A stretch of DNA of 64,000 bases from Actinophytocola oryzae (GTDB lineage Bacteria > Actinomycetota > Actinomycetes > Mycobacteriales > Pseudonocardiaceae): positions 26,205-90,204 of the forward strand of contig NZ_SOCP01000028.1 in assembly GCF_004364325.1 (NCBI RefSeq), given 5' to 3'. The position numbers were made by a program, and so were the translations under genes. This document shows positions 42,901 to 52,100 of the stretch, in pieces. Below the pieces are notes generated by a model. The model was not told the DNA's origin and ran no database searches. It worked only from the letters and a program-made list of their open reading frames with translations. Every line of letters begins with the position of its first letter. Position 1 is the stretch's first letter.

Positions 42901-45900
42901 CCACGTCCCGCGCGATCCGGGCCTGCCGCCGACGAGCCGATCGCGATCGTGGCCATGAGTTGCCGCTACCCCGGTGGCGTCAGTACTCCCGAGCAGTTGT
43001 GGCAGCTGGTGGTCGACGGTAGGGACGCCATCTCCGGATTCCCCCGTGACCGGGGCTGGGACCTGGCCGCGCTCTACCACCGGGATCCCGACCGGCCGGG
43101 GGCCAGCTACGTGCGTGCGGGCGGTTTCCTCGGCGACGCGGGCGGGTTCGACGCGGCGTTCTTCGGCATCGGGCCGCGCGAGGCGGTCGCGATGGATCCG
43201 CAGCAGCGGTTGTTGCTGGAGACGGCCTGGGAGGCGGTGGAGCGCGCGGGCATCGACCCGACCACGCTGCGGGGCAGTGACACCGGCGTCTTCGTCGGTG
43301 TGATGGGCCAGGACTACGCGCCGCGCCTGGACCAGGGCGGCGAGGAGCTGGCCGGCTATCTGCTCACCGGAGGCTCGACGAGCGTCGCGTCTGGCCGCGT
43401 CGCGTACGCGCTCGGTCTGCAGGGCCCCGCGCTGACCGTGGACACGGCCTGTTCGTCGTCGTTGGTCGTCGTGCACCTCGCGGTCCAGGCGTTGCGACAG
43501 GGGGAGTGCTCGCTGGCATTGGCCGGTGGTGCCACCGTCATGTCCACGCCGGGCATGTTCGTGGAGTTCAGCAGGCAACGAGGGCTGGCACCGGACGGGC
43601 GCTGCAAGCCCTTCTCGGCTCACGCGGACGGCACGGCCTGGGCCGAAGGTGCCGGTGTGCTGCTGTTGGAGCGGCTTTCCGACGCCCGGCGCAACGGCCA
43701 CGAGGTCCTGGCGATCGTGCGTGGTACCGCGGTCAACAACGACGGCGCGAGCAACGGTCTGACGGCGCCGAACGGCCTCGCCCAGCAGCGCGTCATCCGC
43801 CAGGCACTCGCCGCCGCCAGGCTGTCGCCCGACGAGGTCGACGCGGTGGAGGCGCACGGCACCGGGACGAGGCTGGGCGATCCCGTCGAGGCGCATGCCC
43901 TGATGGCGACCTACGGCACGGCCCGTCCGGCCGACCGGCCGCTGTTCCTCGGTTCGCTGAAGTCGAACGTGGGACACACCCAGGCGGCCGCGGGTGCCGG
44001 CGGCGTCATCAAGATGGTGATGGCGATGCGCCACGGGACACTGCCCAGGACCCTGCACGCCGACGACGCCTCGCCCGAGGTGGACTGGTCCGGGGGCACC
44101 GTCCGGCTGCTGACCGAGTCCAGACCGTGGCCTGCCACCGGAAAGCCCCGGCGGGCCGCGGTGTCCTCGTTCGGGATCAGTGGGACGAACGCGCACCTGA
44201 TCCTCGAACAGCCGCCCGAGGTCCCGCGAGCACGGCCGCACACCGCGGGCCGGGTCGTGCCGTGGGTGATCTCCGCGAAGGATCCCGTGGCGTTGCGCGC
44301 CATGGCCGGCCGACTGGCGTCGTGCGCGGACGATCCGGTCGACGTCGGCTGGTCGCTGGCGACCACGCGGTCCGCGTTCGAGCACCGCGCGGTGGTGGTC
44401 GGCGCCGACCCGGACGACCTCCGGCACGGCCTGTCCGCGCTGGCCACCGGAGCGACCGCACCCGGAAGGGCAGGCGCGAACGGCACACTCGCGTTCCTGT
44501 TCAGCGGCCAGGGCAGCCAGCGCCCGGGCATGGGGCAGGAACTGCACCGGGACGTCCCGGCGTTCGCGGCGGCGTTCGACGAGGTGTGCGCTCGGCTGGA
44601 CCCGCACCTCGACCGGCCGTTGCGTGAGGTCGTGCTCGCCGAGCCGGGGACGGCCGACGCGGAGCTGCTCGACCGGACCGGGTACGCCCAGCCGGCTCTC
44701 TTCGCGGTCGAGGTCGCGTTGTTCCGGGCGCTGTGGAAGTGGGGCCTGCGACCGGATGTCCTGTTGGGACATTCGGTCGGTGAGCTGGCCGCGGCGCACT
44801 GCGCGGGCGTGTTCGACCTCGACGACGCGTGCACGCTGGTGCTGGCGAGGGGAAGACTCATGCAGGCGCTGCCGGCGGGCGGTGCGATGGCCTCGATCCA
44901 GGCCGGCGAGGCCGAGGTGCTGGCCGGTCCGCGTGACGACAGGGTCGCCGTCGCCGCGGTGAACGGTCCGGCCGCGACCGTGGTCTCCGGTGACGCGGAC
45001 GCGGTCGACGACGTGACCAGGTACTGGACGGCGCGGGGTCGGGCGACGAAGAAGCTGGCGGTCAGCCACGCCTTCCACTCCCCGCGGATGGACGCGATGG
45101 TCGCCGACTTCCACCGCGTCGCGGCCACGCTGACCTTCCGGCCACCCGTCGTCCCGGTCGTCTCCAACGTCACCGGCCGGATCGCCGAACCGGCCGAACT
45201 GGGCAGCCCGGACTACTGGGCGGCGCACGTGCGCCGCCCGGTCCGCTTTCTCGACGGCGTCCGCGGCCTCGTGCGCGGCGGCGTGGACCGCTGCCTCGAG
45301 CTGGGGCCGGACGCGGTCCTCACGGCGATGGGGCAGGACTGCCTGACGGATGAGGACGACGCGGTCGAGTTCGTCGCGGCGCTGCGCCGGGACCGGCCGG
45401 AGCTGGCGACGCTGACCTCGGCGGTGGCGCGGCTGTACACGCTGGGCACGGACGTGGACTGGGCAGCCGCGTTCGACGGGCTCGGCGCAGGCCGCGTCGA
45501 CCTGCCCACGTATCCGTTCCAGCGCGAGCGGTACTGGCTGCCGGCGGCACGTCCGGGCGGCACACCCGGTGTCACCGCGCTGGACCACCCGCTGCTCAGC
45601 GGGGAGATCGCTGTGGCGGACGGCGAGCGGACCGTGTTCGTCGGCGAGGTGTCGTTGGCGGCACACCCGTGGCTGGCCGACCACGCCGTCCACGGCACGG
45701 TCGTACTGCCGGGCACCGCGCTGCTGGAGCTGGTGATGACCGCGGCGCGGCGGGTCGGCTGTGACCGTGTCGAAGAGCTGGTCCTGGAAGCCCCCCTCGT
45801 GCTGCCGGACGACGGCGGACTCGCGCTACAGGTTCTCGTCGGCGCGCCGGAGGAGTCCGGGCGACGCCCGGTACGTGTCAGTGCCCGACCCGCGACCGGA

Positions 45901-48900
45901 TCGGGCTGGCGGCGGCATGCGAGCGGCACGCTCGCTACGGGTGACGGCCCATCGTCCACGACGGATCCGGTCTGGCCGCCCGACGGGGCCGTGGAATCGG
46001 ACCCCGAACGGCTGTACGACCGGCTGGCCGCGCACGGCTTCGGCTACGGACCGGCATTCCGAGGGCTGCGCTCGGCATGGCGGCGCGGCACCGACCTGTT
46101 CGCCGAGGTCCGGCTGCCCCAGCCGGCGGCGGGATCGTTCACCCCGCATCCCGCCCTGCTGGACGCGGCGTTGCACGTCCTGGCCGAGGACCGGCTCGTC
46201 GGCGGCGACGGACGGCTCGGGCTGCCCTTCGCCTTCGCGGGAGTGGCCTGGTCCGAGGAGCCGGCGAACACGGTGCGGGTGCGCTGTTCGTTGCTGGACG
46301 ACGACACGGTGTCCGTGTCGGGTGTCGACGCCGACACCGGCCGCCGGCTCTTCGCGATCGACGCTCTGACGGTACGTCCGGTGGCGGGTGACTGGCTGGG
46401 CCGGACGGATCCGTTGCTGCGCCTCGACTGGGTGCCCGCGTCGTCGCAGTCGGACACCGTGGACAGTTGGACCGCACTCGCCTCCGCAACGCCTCAGGGC
46501 CTGGCGGCGTTGCGCACGGTACCGGCGGTGGTCGTGGCCCCGGTGTCGACACCGGCGGGTGCCGACACCGCGGCCCGTGCCCACGCCGTGGTGTCCGACG
46601 TGCTCGGCCTGCTCCAGGCATGGCTGGCCGACGTACGGTTCGCCGGCAGCCGGCTGGTGGTCCGCACGTGTCGGGCGGTCGCGACCTCTTCTGGTGAGGG
46701 CGTCGCGGATCTCGCGGGCGCGGCCGTGTGGGGACTGGTGCGGTCGGCCCAGTCGGAGCATCCTGGCCGGTTCGTCCTGGTGGACGACGAGTCCCCGGGG
46801 CCACCGGTGGACTCGGCGGAGCCGCGGCTGGCCGTGCGGCACGGCCAGCTCCTCCTCCCACGTCTGTCCCCGGTGGACGGTTCGGCGCGGCTCGCGGTCC
46901 CCGAGGACCCCGCGTGGCGGTTGGCGATCACCGACCGTGGCACGTTCGAGAACGTGACGGTGGCCGCGACCGCCGACGGCACGCGGCCGCTGGGTGACGG
47001 GCAGGTCCGAGTGGCCGTCCACGCCGCGGGCGTCAACTTCCGGGATGTGCTCAACGTCCTCGGCCGGTACCCGGGTGATCCGGGGCCGCTGGGGATCGAG
47101 GGCGCGGGAGTGGTGCTGGCCGTCGGAGCAGGAGTGTCCGGGCTCGCCGTGGGTGACCGGGTGTTCGGCCTCATGCCCGGTTGCTTCGGACCCGTGACCG
47201 TCACCGATCACCGCACACTGGCCCCGATCCCGGCCGACTGGTCCTTCGCCGAGGCCGCGTCGGCCGCGGTGGTGTTCCTGACCGCGTACCACGCGCTGGT
47301 CGAGCTGGCCGACCTCAGGGCGGGTGAGTCGGTCCTGGTGCACGCCGCGGCGGGTGGCCTCGGGATGGCCGCGACACAGCTGGCGCGACACCTGGGCGCG
47401 GAGGTGTTCGGCACGGCGAGCGAAGCGAAGTGGCCGGTGCTGGGGCTGGACGACAAGCACGTCGCGTCGTCGCGCACGGTGCGGTTCGAGGAGGACTTCC
47501 GCGCGGTCACGGGGCGGGGCGTCGATGTCGTGCTGAACTCGTTGGCCGGCGAGTTCGTGGACGCGTCGCTGCGGCTGCTGGCCGAGGGCGGGCGGTTCAT
47601 CGAGGTCGGCAAGACCGGTCCCCGAACGCCGGAAGGCGTGTCCTACCAGTCGTTCGACCTGTTGGCGCTGGACCATGACCACATCAGCCGGATGCTCACC
47701 GCCGTACTGGGACTGGTCGACCGGGGCGCACTGCGACCGTTGCCGATCACGACGTGCGACCTGCGCGGCGCGCCGGGGGCACTGCGTGATCTCGGCCAGG
47801 CGCGGCATGTCGGCAAGCTCGTCCTCACCGTGCGGCAGCCGATCGGCGCCGACGGCACGGTGTTGGTGACCGGTGCGACCGGCGCGCTGGGTGGGCTGGT
47901 GGCCCGCCACCTCGTGCGAGCGCACGACGTCCGGCACCTGCTGCTCGTCAGCCGTCGTGGACCGGCGGCGCCGGGTGCCGGCGAGTTGGTCGACGAGCTG
48001 TCCACCCTCGGCGCCAAGGTGACGCTCGCGGCGTGCGACGTCGGCGATCGTGAGGACCTCGCCGCGCTGCTGACCGGGCACCGGTTGACCGCGGTGGTGC
48101 ACGTGGCCGGCGTGGTCGACGACGGTGTCGTCGAGGACCTGACGCCACAGCGGCTCTCGGCCGTACTCAGGTCCAAGGTGGACGGCGCGGCGAACCTGCA
48201 CGAACTGACCGCGGCCATGCCCCTCACGGCGTTCGTGCTCTTCTCCTCGGTGGCGGGTGTGGTGGGCAACGCGGGTCAGGCCGCCTATGCCGCCGCGAAC
48301 GCGTTCATGGACGGCCTCGCCCACCACCGCCGTGCGCTGGGGCTGCCCGCGACCTCGGTGGCGTGGGGACCGTGGATCGGGGTCGGTGGTCTGGCAGACG
48401 TCCTCGACGACGTCGATCTCACCCGGCTGTACCGGGCCGGAGCGTTCCCCGTCCGCCCCGAGCAGGGACTGGCGCTGTTCGACGCGGCTCTCGAGGCGGA
48501 CGAGGCGTTGCTCGTCGCGGCCAGGCCGGACAGCACACGGGTCCCGCCCGTCACGACACCCCCGCCCGCCGCGGCACCCGAGACGCGCTCGTTGCGGGAG
48601 CTGGTGGCCGAGACCCCCGCCGCGGAACGGGACCACGCGGTGCTCATGGTGGTGCGCACCCACGCCGCGGCCGTGCTCGGCCATGCCGATCCGACGCGGG
48701 TCGAGCCACGCTCCCCGTTCAACACCCAGGGGTTCGACTCGTTGGCCGCACTGGAACTACGCAACCGCCTCGGCACCGCGATGGGCAGGCCCCTGCCGGC
48801 CACGCTGCTGTTCAACAACCCCACACCGGCCGCGCTGGCCGACCGCCTGCTGCGAGAGCTGGACGCCGAGCAGGCTGCCGACCCGACGGCGATGCCGTCC

Positions 48901-49104
48901 GAACTGGACGGTCTGCTCAGCGGACTGGCCGCCTTCCCCAGCGCGGCCGGGTACCGCGACCAGGTCGTCGCGAGACTCCACGACCTGCTGGCGGCGTGGG
49001 ACGAACCGGTGACCGGCGAGCCGGACGACGCCAGGAGGCGGATCGAGTCGGCCGGCGTCGACGAGATCTTCGACCTCATCGACCGCGAGCTCGACAGATC
49101 GTGA
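39940..49104 (+). CDS. Type I PKS: KSQ-AT-ACP loading module plus module 1 (KS-AT-DH-ER-KR-ACP)
   Basis: A 3054-residue protein. Loading KS (about 12-435) has Gln183 in VDSGQSSSL instead of Cys, the KSQ decarboxylase form. Its AT (about 535-850) has GHSQGE and YASH, predicting methylmalonyl-CoA and thus a propionyl starter. ACP Ser is 933. Module 1: KS with C1171; AT with GHSVGE and HAFH (1710-1713), predicting malonyl; DH with H1915 in HAVHGTVVLP and D2075; ER (about 2330-2630) with HAAAGGLGMAA; KR (about 2635-2815) of B type with GVVDDGVV and Tyr2783; ACP with S2934. This module should install a fully reduced two-carbon unit. The C-terminus has helices typical of a docking domain. GTG 39940 overlaps the preceding stop; ATG 39952 is an alternative. 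Confidence 0.95.
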   Translation: MRQDMHATPLDEPIAIVGMACRLPGAADPAAFWQLLSDGTSAIVPTPADRWDADALFDADPAAPGRANTRWGGFLAAVDEFDPGFFGISPREAAAMDPQQRLVLELGWEALEHAGIVPDAIHGSRTAVFVGAIWDDYASLVHRGGTETISHHTMAGLHRGIIANRLSSVLGLRGPSLTVDSGQSSSLVAVHLAAASLRRGECTLALAGGVNLDLVPDSTVIAAKFGGLSPDGRCHTFDARANGFVRGEGGGVVVLKPLARAVADGDEIHAVVRGSAVNNDGPSETLTTPSRSAQQEVLLSACDRAGIAPGEVRYVELHGTGTRVGDPVEAAAVGAAFGVARGGGDPLPVGSVKTNIGHLEGAAGIAGLLKVVLALENRLIPASLNFETPSPAIDWDAVNLRVPTSTQPWPAGDGPLVAGVSSFGFGGTNCHVLVSEYQAAPRPRRAGAGLVPWVVSGRTTAALRAQAARLRSHVDTRSDLEPAEIGFSLASARSSFHHRAVVVGDTRAELLAGLDALAGGDVAAGLVTGTADLDGGLVFVFPGQGAQWAGMGLSLWEDAPVFRERMLECERAFAPFVDWALTEVLGDADMLRRVDVVQPASFAVMVSLAALWRSYGVEPDAVIGHSQGEIAAACVAGALSLEDAAAVVTLRSRALSALTRRGGMASVPLAEDRLRHRIGQYGERLSVAAINGPASTVVSGDSDAIDEVLAELLGDDVRAKRIAVDYASHSAQVEAIQERLRRALGGVMARTARIPFYSTVTGDELAGTALDGGYWYRNLRDTVLFDPTVRRMTRAGYRAFVEVSSHPLLVAGLQDTLRDNGTPGMAIGTVRRDDGGRERFLASVGEAHVRGVRVRWEEAFADDARRRVELPTYAFQRQRYWLDDVPPAVSPQGVTESRDPWELVRSHVAAVLGHRDRDAVDTRLPFKELGFDSVTTVRLRNQLAEATSLDFPTTVLFDHPSPDRLAAFLADALSGSGRGSGEPGPSAPRPARSGPAADEPIAIVAMSCRYPGGVSTPEQLWQLVVDGRDAISGFPRDRGWDLAALYHRDPDRPGASYVRAGGFLGDAGGFDAAFFGIGPREAVAMDPQQRLLLETAWEAVERAGIDPTTLRGSDTGVFVGVMGQDYAPRLDQGGEELAGYLLTGGSTSVASGRVAYALGLQGPALTVDTACSSSLVVVHLAVQALRQGECSLALAGGATVMSTPGMFVEFSRQRGLAPDGRCKPFSAHADGTAWAEGAGVLLLERLSDARRNGHEVLAIVRGTAVNNDGASNGLTAPNGLAQQRVIRQALAAARLSPDEVDAVEAHGTGTRLGDPVEAHALMATYGTARPADRPLFLGSLKSNVGHTQAAAGAGGVIKMVMAMRHGTLPRTLHADDASPEVDWSGGTVRLLTESRPWPATGKPRRAAVSSFGISGTNAHLILEQPPEVPRARPHTAGRVVPWVISAKDPVALRAMAGRLASCADDPVDVGWSLATTRSAFEHRAVVVGADPDDLRHGLSALATGATAPGRAGANGTLAFLFSGQGSQRPGMGQELHRDVPAFAAAFDEVCARLDPHLDRPLREVVLAEPGTADAELLDRTGYAQPALFAVEVALFRALWKWGLRPDVLLGHSVGELAAAHCAGVFDLDDACTLVLARGRLMQALPAGGAMASIQAGEAEVLAGPRDDRVAVAAVNGPAATVVSGDADAVDDVTRYWTARGRATKKLAVSHAFHSPRMDAMVADFHRVAATLTFRPPVVPVVSNVTGRIAEPAELGSPDYWAAHVRRPVRFLDGVRGLVRGGVDRCLELGPDAVLTAMGQDCLTDEDDAVEFVAALRRDRPELATLTSAVARLYTLGTDVDWAAAFDGLGAGRVDLPTYPFQRERYWLPAARPGGTPGVTALDHPLLSGEIAVADGERTVFVGEVSLAAHPWLADHAVHGTVVLPGTALLELVMTAARRVGCDRVEELVLEAPLVLPDDGGLALQVLVGAPEESGRRPVRVSARPATGSGWRRHASGTLATGDGPSSTTDPVWPPDGAVESDPERLYDRLAAHGFGYGPAFRGLRSAWRRGTDLFAEVRLPQPAAGSFTPHPALLDAALHVLAEDRLVGGDGRLGLPFAFAGVAWSEEPANTVRVRCSLLDDDTVSVSGVDADTGRRLFAIDALTVRPVAGDWLGRTDPLLRLDWVPASSQSDTVDSWTALASATPQGLAALRTVPAVVVAPVSTPAGADTAARAHAVVSDVLGLLQAWLADVRFAGSRLVVRTCRAVATSSGEGVADLAGAAVWGLVRSAQSEHPGRFVLVDDESPGPPVDSAEPRLAVRHGQLLLPRLSPVDGSARLAVPEDPAWRLAITDRGTFENVTVAATADGTRPLGDGQVRVAVHAAGVNFRDVLNVLGRYPGDPGPLGIEGAGVVLAVGAGVSGLAVGDRVFGLMPGCFGPVTVTDHRTLAPIPADWSFAEAASAAVVFLTAYHALVELADLRAGESVLVHAAAGGLGMAATQLARHLGAEVFGTASEAKWPVLGLDDKHVASSRTVRFEEDFRAVTGRGVDVVLNSLAGEFVDASLRLLAEGGRFIEVGKTGPRTPEGVSYQSFDLLALDHDHISRMLTAVLGLVDRGALRPLPITTCDLRGAPGALRDLGQARHVGKLVLTVRQPIGADGTVLVTGATGALGGLVARHLVRAHDVRHLLLVSRRGPAAPGAGELVDELSTLGAKVTLAACDVGDREDLAALLTGHRLTAVVHVAGVVDDGVVEDLTPQRLSAVLRSKVDGAANLHELTAAMPLTAFVLFSSVAGVVGNAGQAAYAAANAFMDGLAHHRRALGLPATSVAWGPWIGVGGLADVLDDVDLTRLYRAGAFPVRPEQGLALFDAALEADEALLVAARPDSTRVPPVTTPPPAAAPETRSLRELVAETPAAERDHAVLMVVRTHAAAVLGHADPTRVEPRSPFNTQGFDSLAALELRNRLGTAMGRPLPATLLFNNPTPAALADRLLRELDAEQAADPTAMPSELDGLLSGLAAFPSAAGYRDQVVARLHDLLAAWDEPVTGEPDDARRRIESAGVDEIFDLIDRELDRS

Positions 49105-49139
49105 CGCGACCACGCACTTCGCTTGAGGAGCTGACGAGA

Positions 49140-52100
49140 GTGGTGGACCAGGAGAAGGTAGTCGACTACCTGAAGCGGGTGACCGTCGACCTGCAGGAGA
49201 CCCGTCGGCGGCTGCGCGAGGTGCAGGGCGCGGCGACCGAACCGATAGCGATCGTGGCGATGGGGTGCCGGTACCCGGGCGGCGTGCGCACGCCCGAACA
49301 GCTGTGGCAGCTGGTGTCCGAAGGCCGCGACGCCGTCTCCGGCTTTCCCACCGGCCGTGGCTGGGACCTCGACGGTCTGTACGACCCGGATCCCGACCGG
49401 CCGGGTACCGCCGTCACCAGGGAAGGCGGTTTCCTGGCGGACGCCGCGGACTTCGACGCCGAGTTCTTCGGCATCAGCCCGCGCGAGGCGGCCGCGATCG
49501 ATCCGCAGCAGCGGCTGTTGCTGGAGGTCGCCTGGGAGACCTTCGAGCGGGGCGGCATCGATCCCACCTCGCTGCGGGGCAGCGACACCGGGGTGTTCGT
49601 CGGCGCGATCACCCAGGACTACGGTCCCCGGCTGCACGAGGGAGCCGAGGGCTACGACGGCTACCTGCTGACCGGCAGCACCGCCAGCGTGGCGTCCGGC
49701 CGGGTGGCCTACACGTTCGGGCTGCGGGGTCCTGCCGTCACCATCGACACCGCCTGTTCGTCGTCGCTGGTCGCGCTGCACCTCGCGGCCCAGGCCCTGC
49801 GCCGGGGTGAGTGTTCGCTGGCGCTCGCGGCGGGGGTCACCGTGATGGCCAACCCCGGCATGTTCGTCGAGTTCAGCAGGCAGCGGGGGTTGGCGCCGGA
49901 CGGGCGGTGCAAGTCGTTCGCGGCAGGCGCGGACGGCACCGGCTGGGCGGAGGGCGCGGGTGTGCTGCTGGTCGAACGACTGTCCGACGCGGTCGGGAAC
50001 GCCCATCCGGTGCTGGCACTGCTGCGTGGCAGTGCGGTCAACCACGACGGCGCGAGCAACGGGCTGACCGCCCCGAGCGGTCCGGCGCAGGAGCAGGTGA
50101 TCCGCCGGGCCGTCGCCGCCGCGGGGCTGTCGTTCGCCGACGTCGACGTCGTGGAGGCGCACGGCACCGGTACCCGGCTGGGTGACCCGATCGAGGCCGA
50201 GGCGCTGCTGGCGACCTACGGCCACGCCCGGTCCGGCCACCCGCTGCTGTTGGGGTCGCTCAAGTCCAACATCGGTCACGCGCAGGCGGCCGCCGGGATC
50301 GGCGGGGTCGTCAAGATGGTGATGGCCATGCGGCACGGTCACGTGCCGCCGACACTGCACGTCGACGAGCCCACCCCCCACGTGGACTGGTCGGCCGGCG
50401 CGGTGCGGCTGGTCACCGAGGGCACCCCGTGGCCGGAGACCGACAGGCGGCGTGCGGCCGTCTCGTCGTTCGGTGTGAGCGGCACCAACGCGCACGCGGT
50501 CCTCGAGCAGGCGCCCGACCACGACACGGTTCCCGACGAGCGGGTGACCGGCGCGGACATCCCGTGGCCGCTCTCCGCTCGCACCGAGGAGGCACTGCGG
50601 GCGCAGGCCGGGCAGTTGCTGTCCGCGCTGGCCGAGACACCCGACGTCGATCCGCTCGACGTCGGGTTCTCGCTGGCGACGACGCGTGCGGCGCTGGAAC
50701 ACCGGGCCGTGGTCGTCGGACGCGACGAGAGCGAACTGCTCGCCGGCCTGTCCGCGCTCGCCAACGCGGCCGAGGCACACGGAGTCGTCCGCGGACCGGC
50801 CGAGGTGGACCGAAGGGTCGTGTTCGTCTTCCCGGGACAGGGTTCGCAGTGGCCGGGCATGGCGCTGGAGCTGGTCGAGTCGTCCCCGGTGTTCGGTGAC
50901 CGGATGCGTGACTGCGCCGAGGCGCTCGCCCCCTTCGTCGACTGGTCGTTGCTCGACGTGCTCGGCGACCAGGACGCCCTGGGCCGGGTGGACGTCGTGC
51001 AGCCGGCGCTGTTCTCGGTGATGGTGTCGCTGGCGGCGCTGTGGCGGTCGTGGGGTGTCGAGCCGGCCGCGGTGACGGGCCACTCGCAGGGCGAGATCGC
51101 CGCGGCCTGTGTGGCAGGCGGACTGTCCCTCCGCGACGCGGCGAAGGTCGTCGCCCTGCGAGCCAAGGCGTTGCGGGTGCTGGCCGGGACCGGCGGGATG
51201 ATGTCGGTGGCGCTGCCGGTGGAGCGGCTCACCGCCATGGTCGAGGCGTGGGACGGGAAACTCGCGGTCGCGGCGGTCAACGGTCCCGCGTCGACCGTCG
51301 TGTCCGGTGACCCGGCGGCACTGGCCGAGCTGCGTGACCGCCTGGCCGCCATGGACGTCAGGGTCCGGCTGCTCCCCGTGGACTACGCGTCGCACTCCGG
51401 GCAGGTGGAACGCATCCGCGACCGGCTGGCCGCCGAACTGGCCGACATCCGGCCACGCACGGGCGAGGTGCCCTTCTTCTCGTCGGTCACCGGCACGTGG
51501 CTCGACACCGCCGAACTGGGCGCCGACTACTGGTACCGCAACCTGCGCGAGCCGGTGCTGTTCGAGCGGGCCGTCCGGGGTCTGCTGGCCGGCGGACACG
51601 ACGTCTTCCTCGAAGCGAGTCCGCACCCGGTGCTCACCGCGAGCATCGAGGACGTGGACGGCGCGGTCGCCGTCGAGTCGCTGCGCCGCGACGACGGCGG
51701 AACCTCCCGTGCGCTGCTCTCCCTGGCACGGGCCCATGTGCTGGGCGTGCGAGTCGACTGGGGCCGGTTCTTCGCGGGCAGTGGCGGCCGTCGGGTCGAC
51801 CTCCCGACCTACGCGTTCCAACGACAGCGGTACTGGCTGACTCCGCCCCGCCAGCAGTCCGGCGGGGACACGATGCGCTACCGGGTCGTCTGGCGGCCGG
51901 TGCCCCGCGCGTCGGCGACCACACGGCCGGGCAGGTGGCTCGTGCTCGGCGCGGACGACCGTCAGGACGACCTGGTCGGCCGGATCGGCACGGCTCTCAC
52001 GGCGACCGGGGCGGACGTCACGATCCTCCGCACGGGTGTGGCCGACACGTCGGCGCTTCGCCAGGCCGCACCCGTCGACGGGGTGCTCTGCCTCACCACG

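Noticed and set aside
40480..45693. 1737-codon minus-strand frame opposite the first PKS gene
   Set aside because: Low-complexity RR/GR/HR-rich translation mirroring the PKS codon pattern; no domain. It is a shadow of the plus-strand gene.
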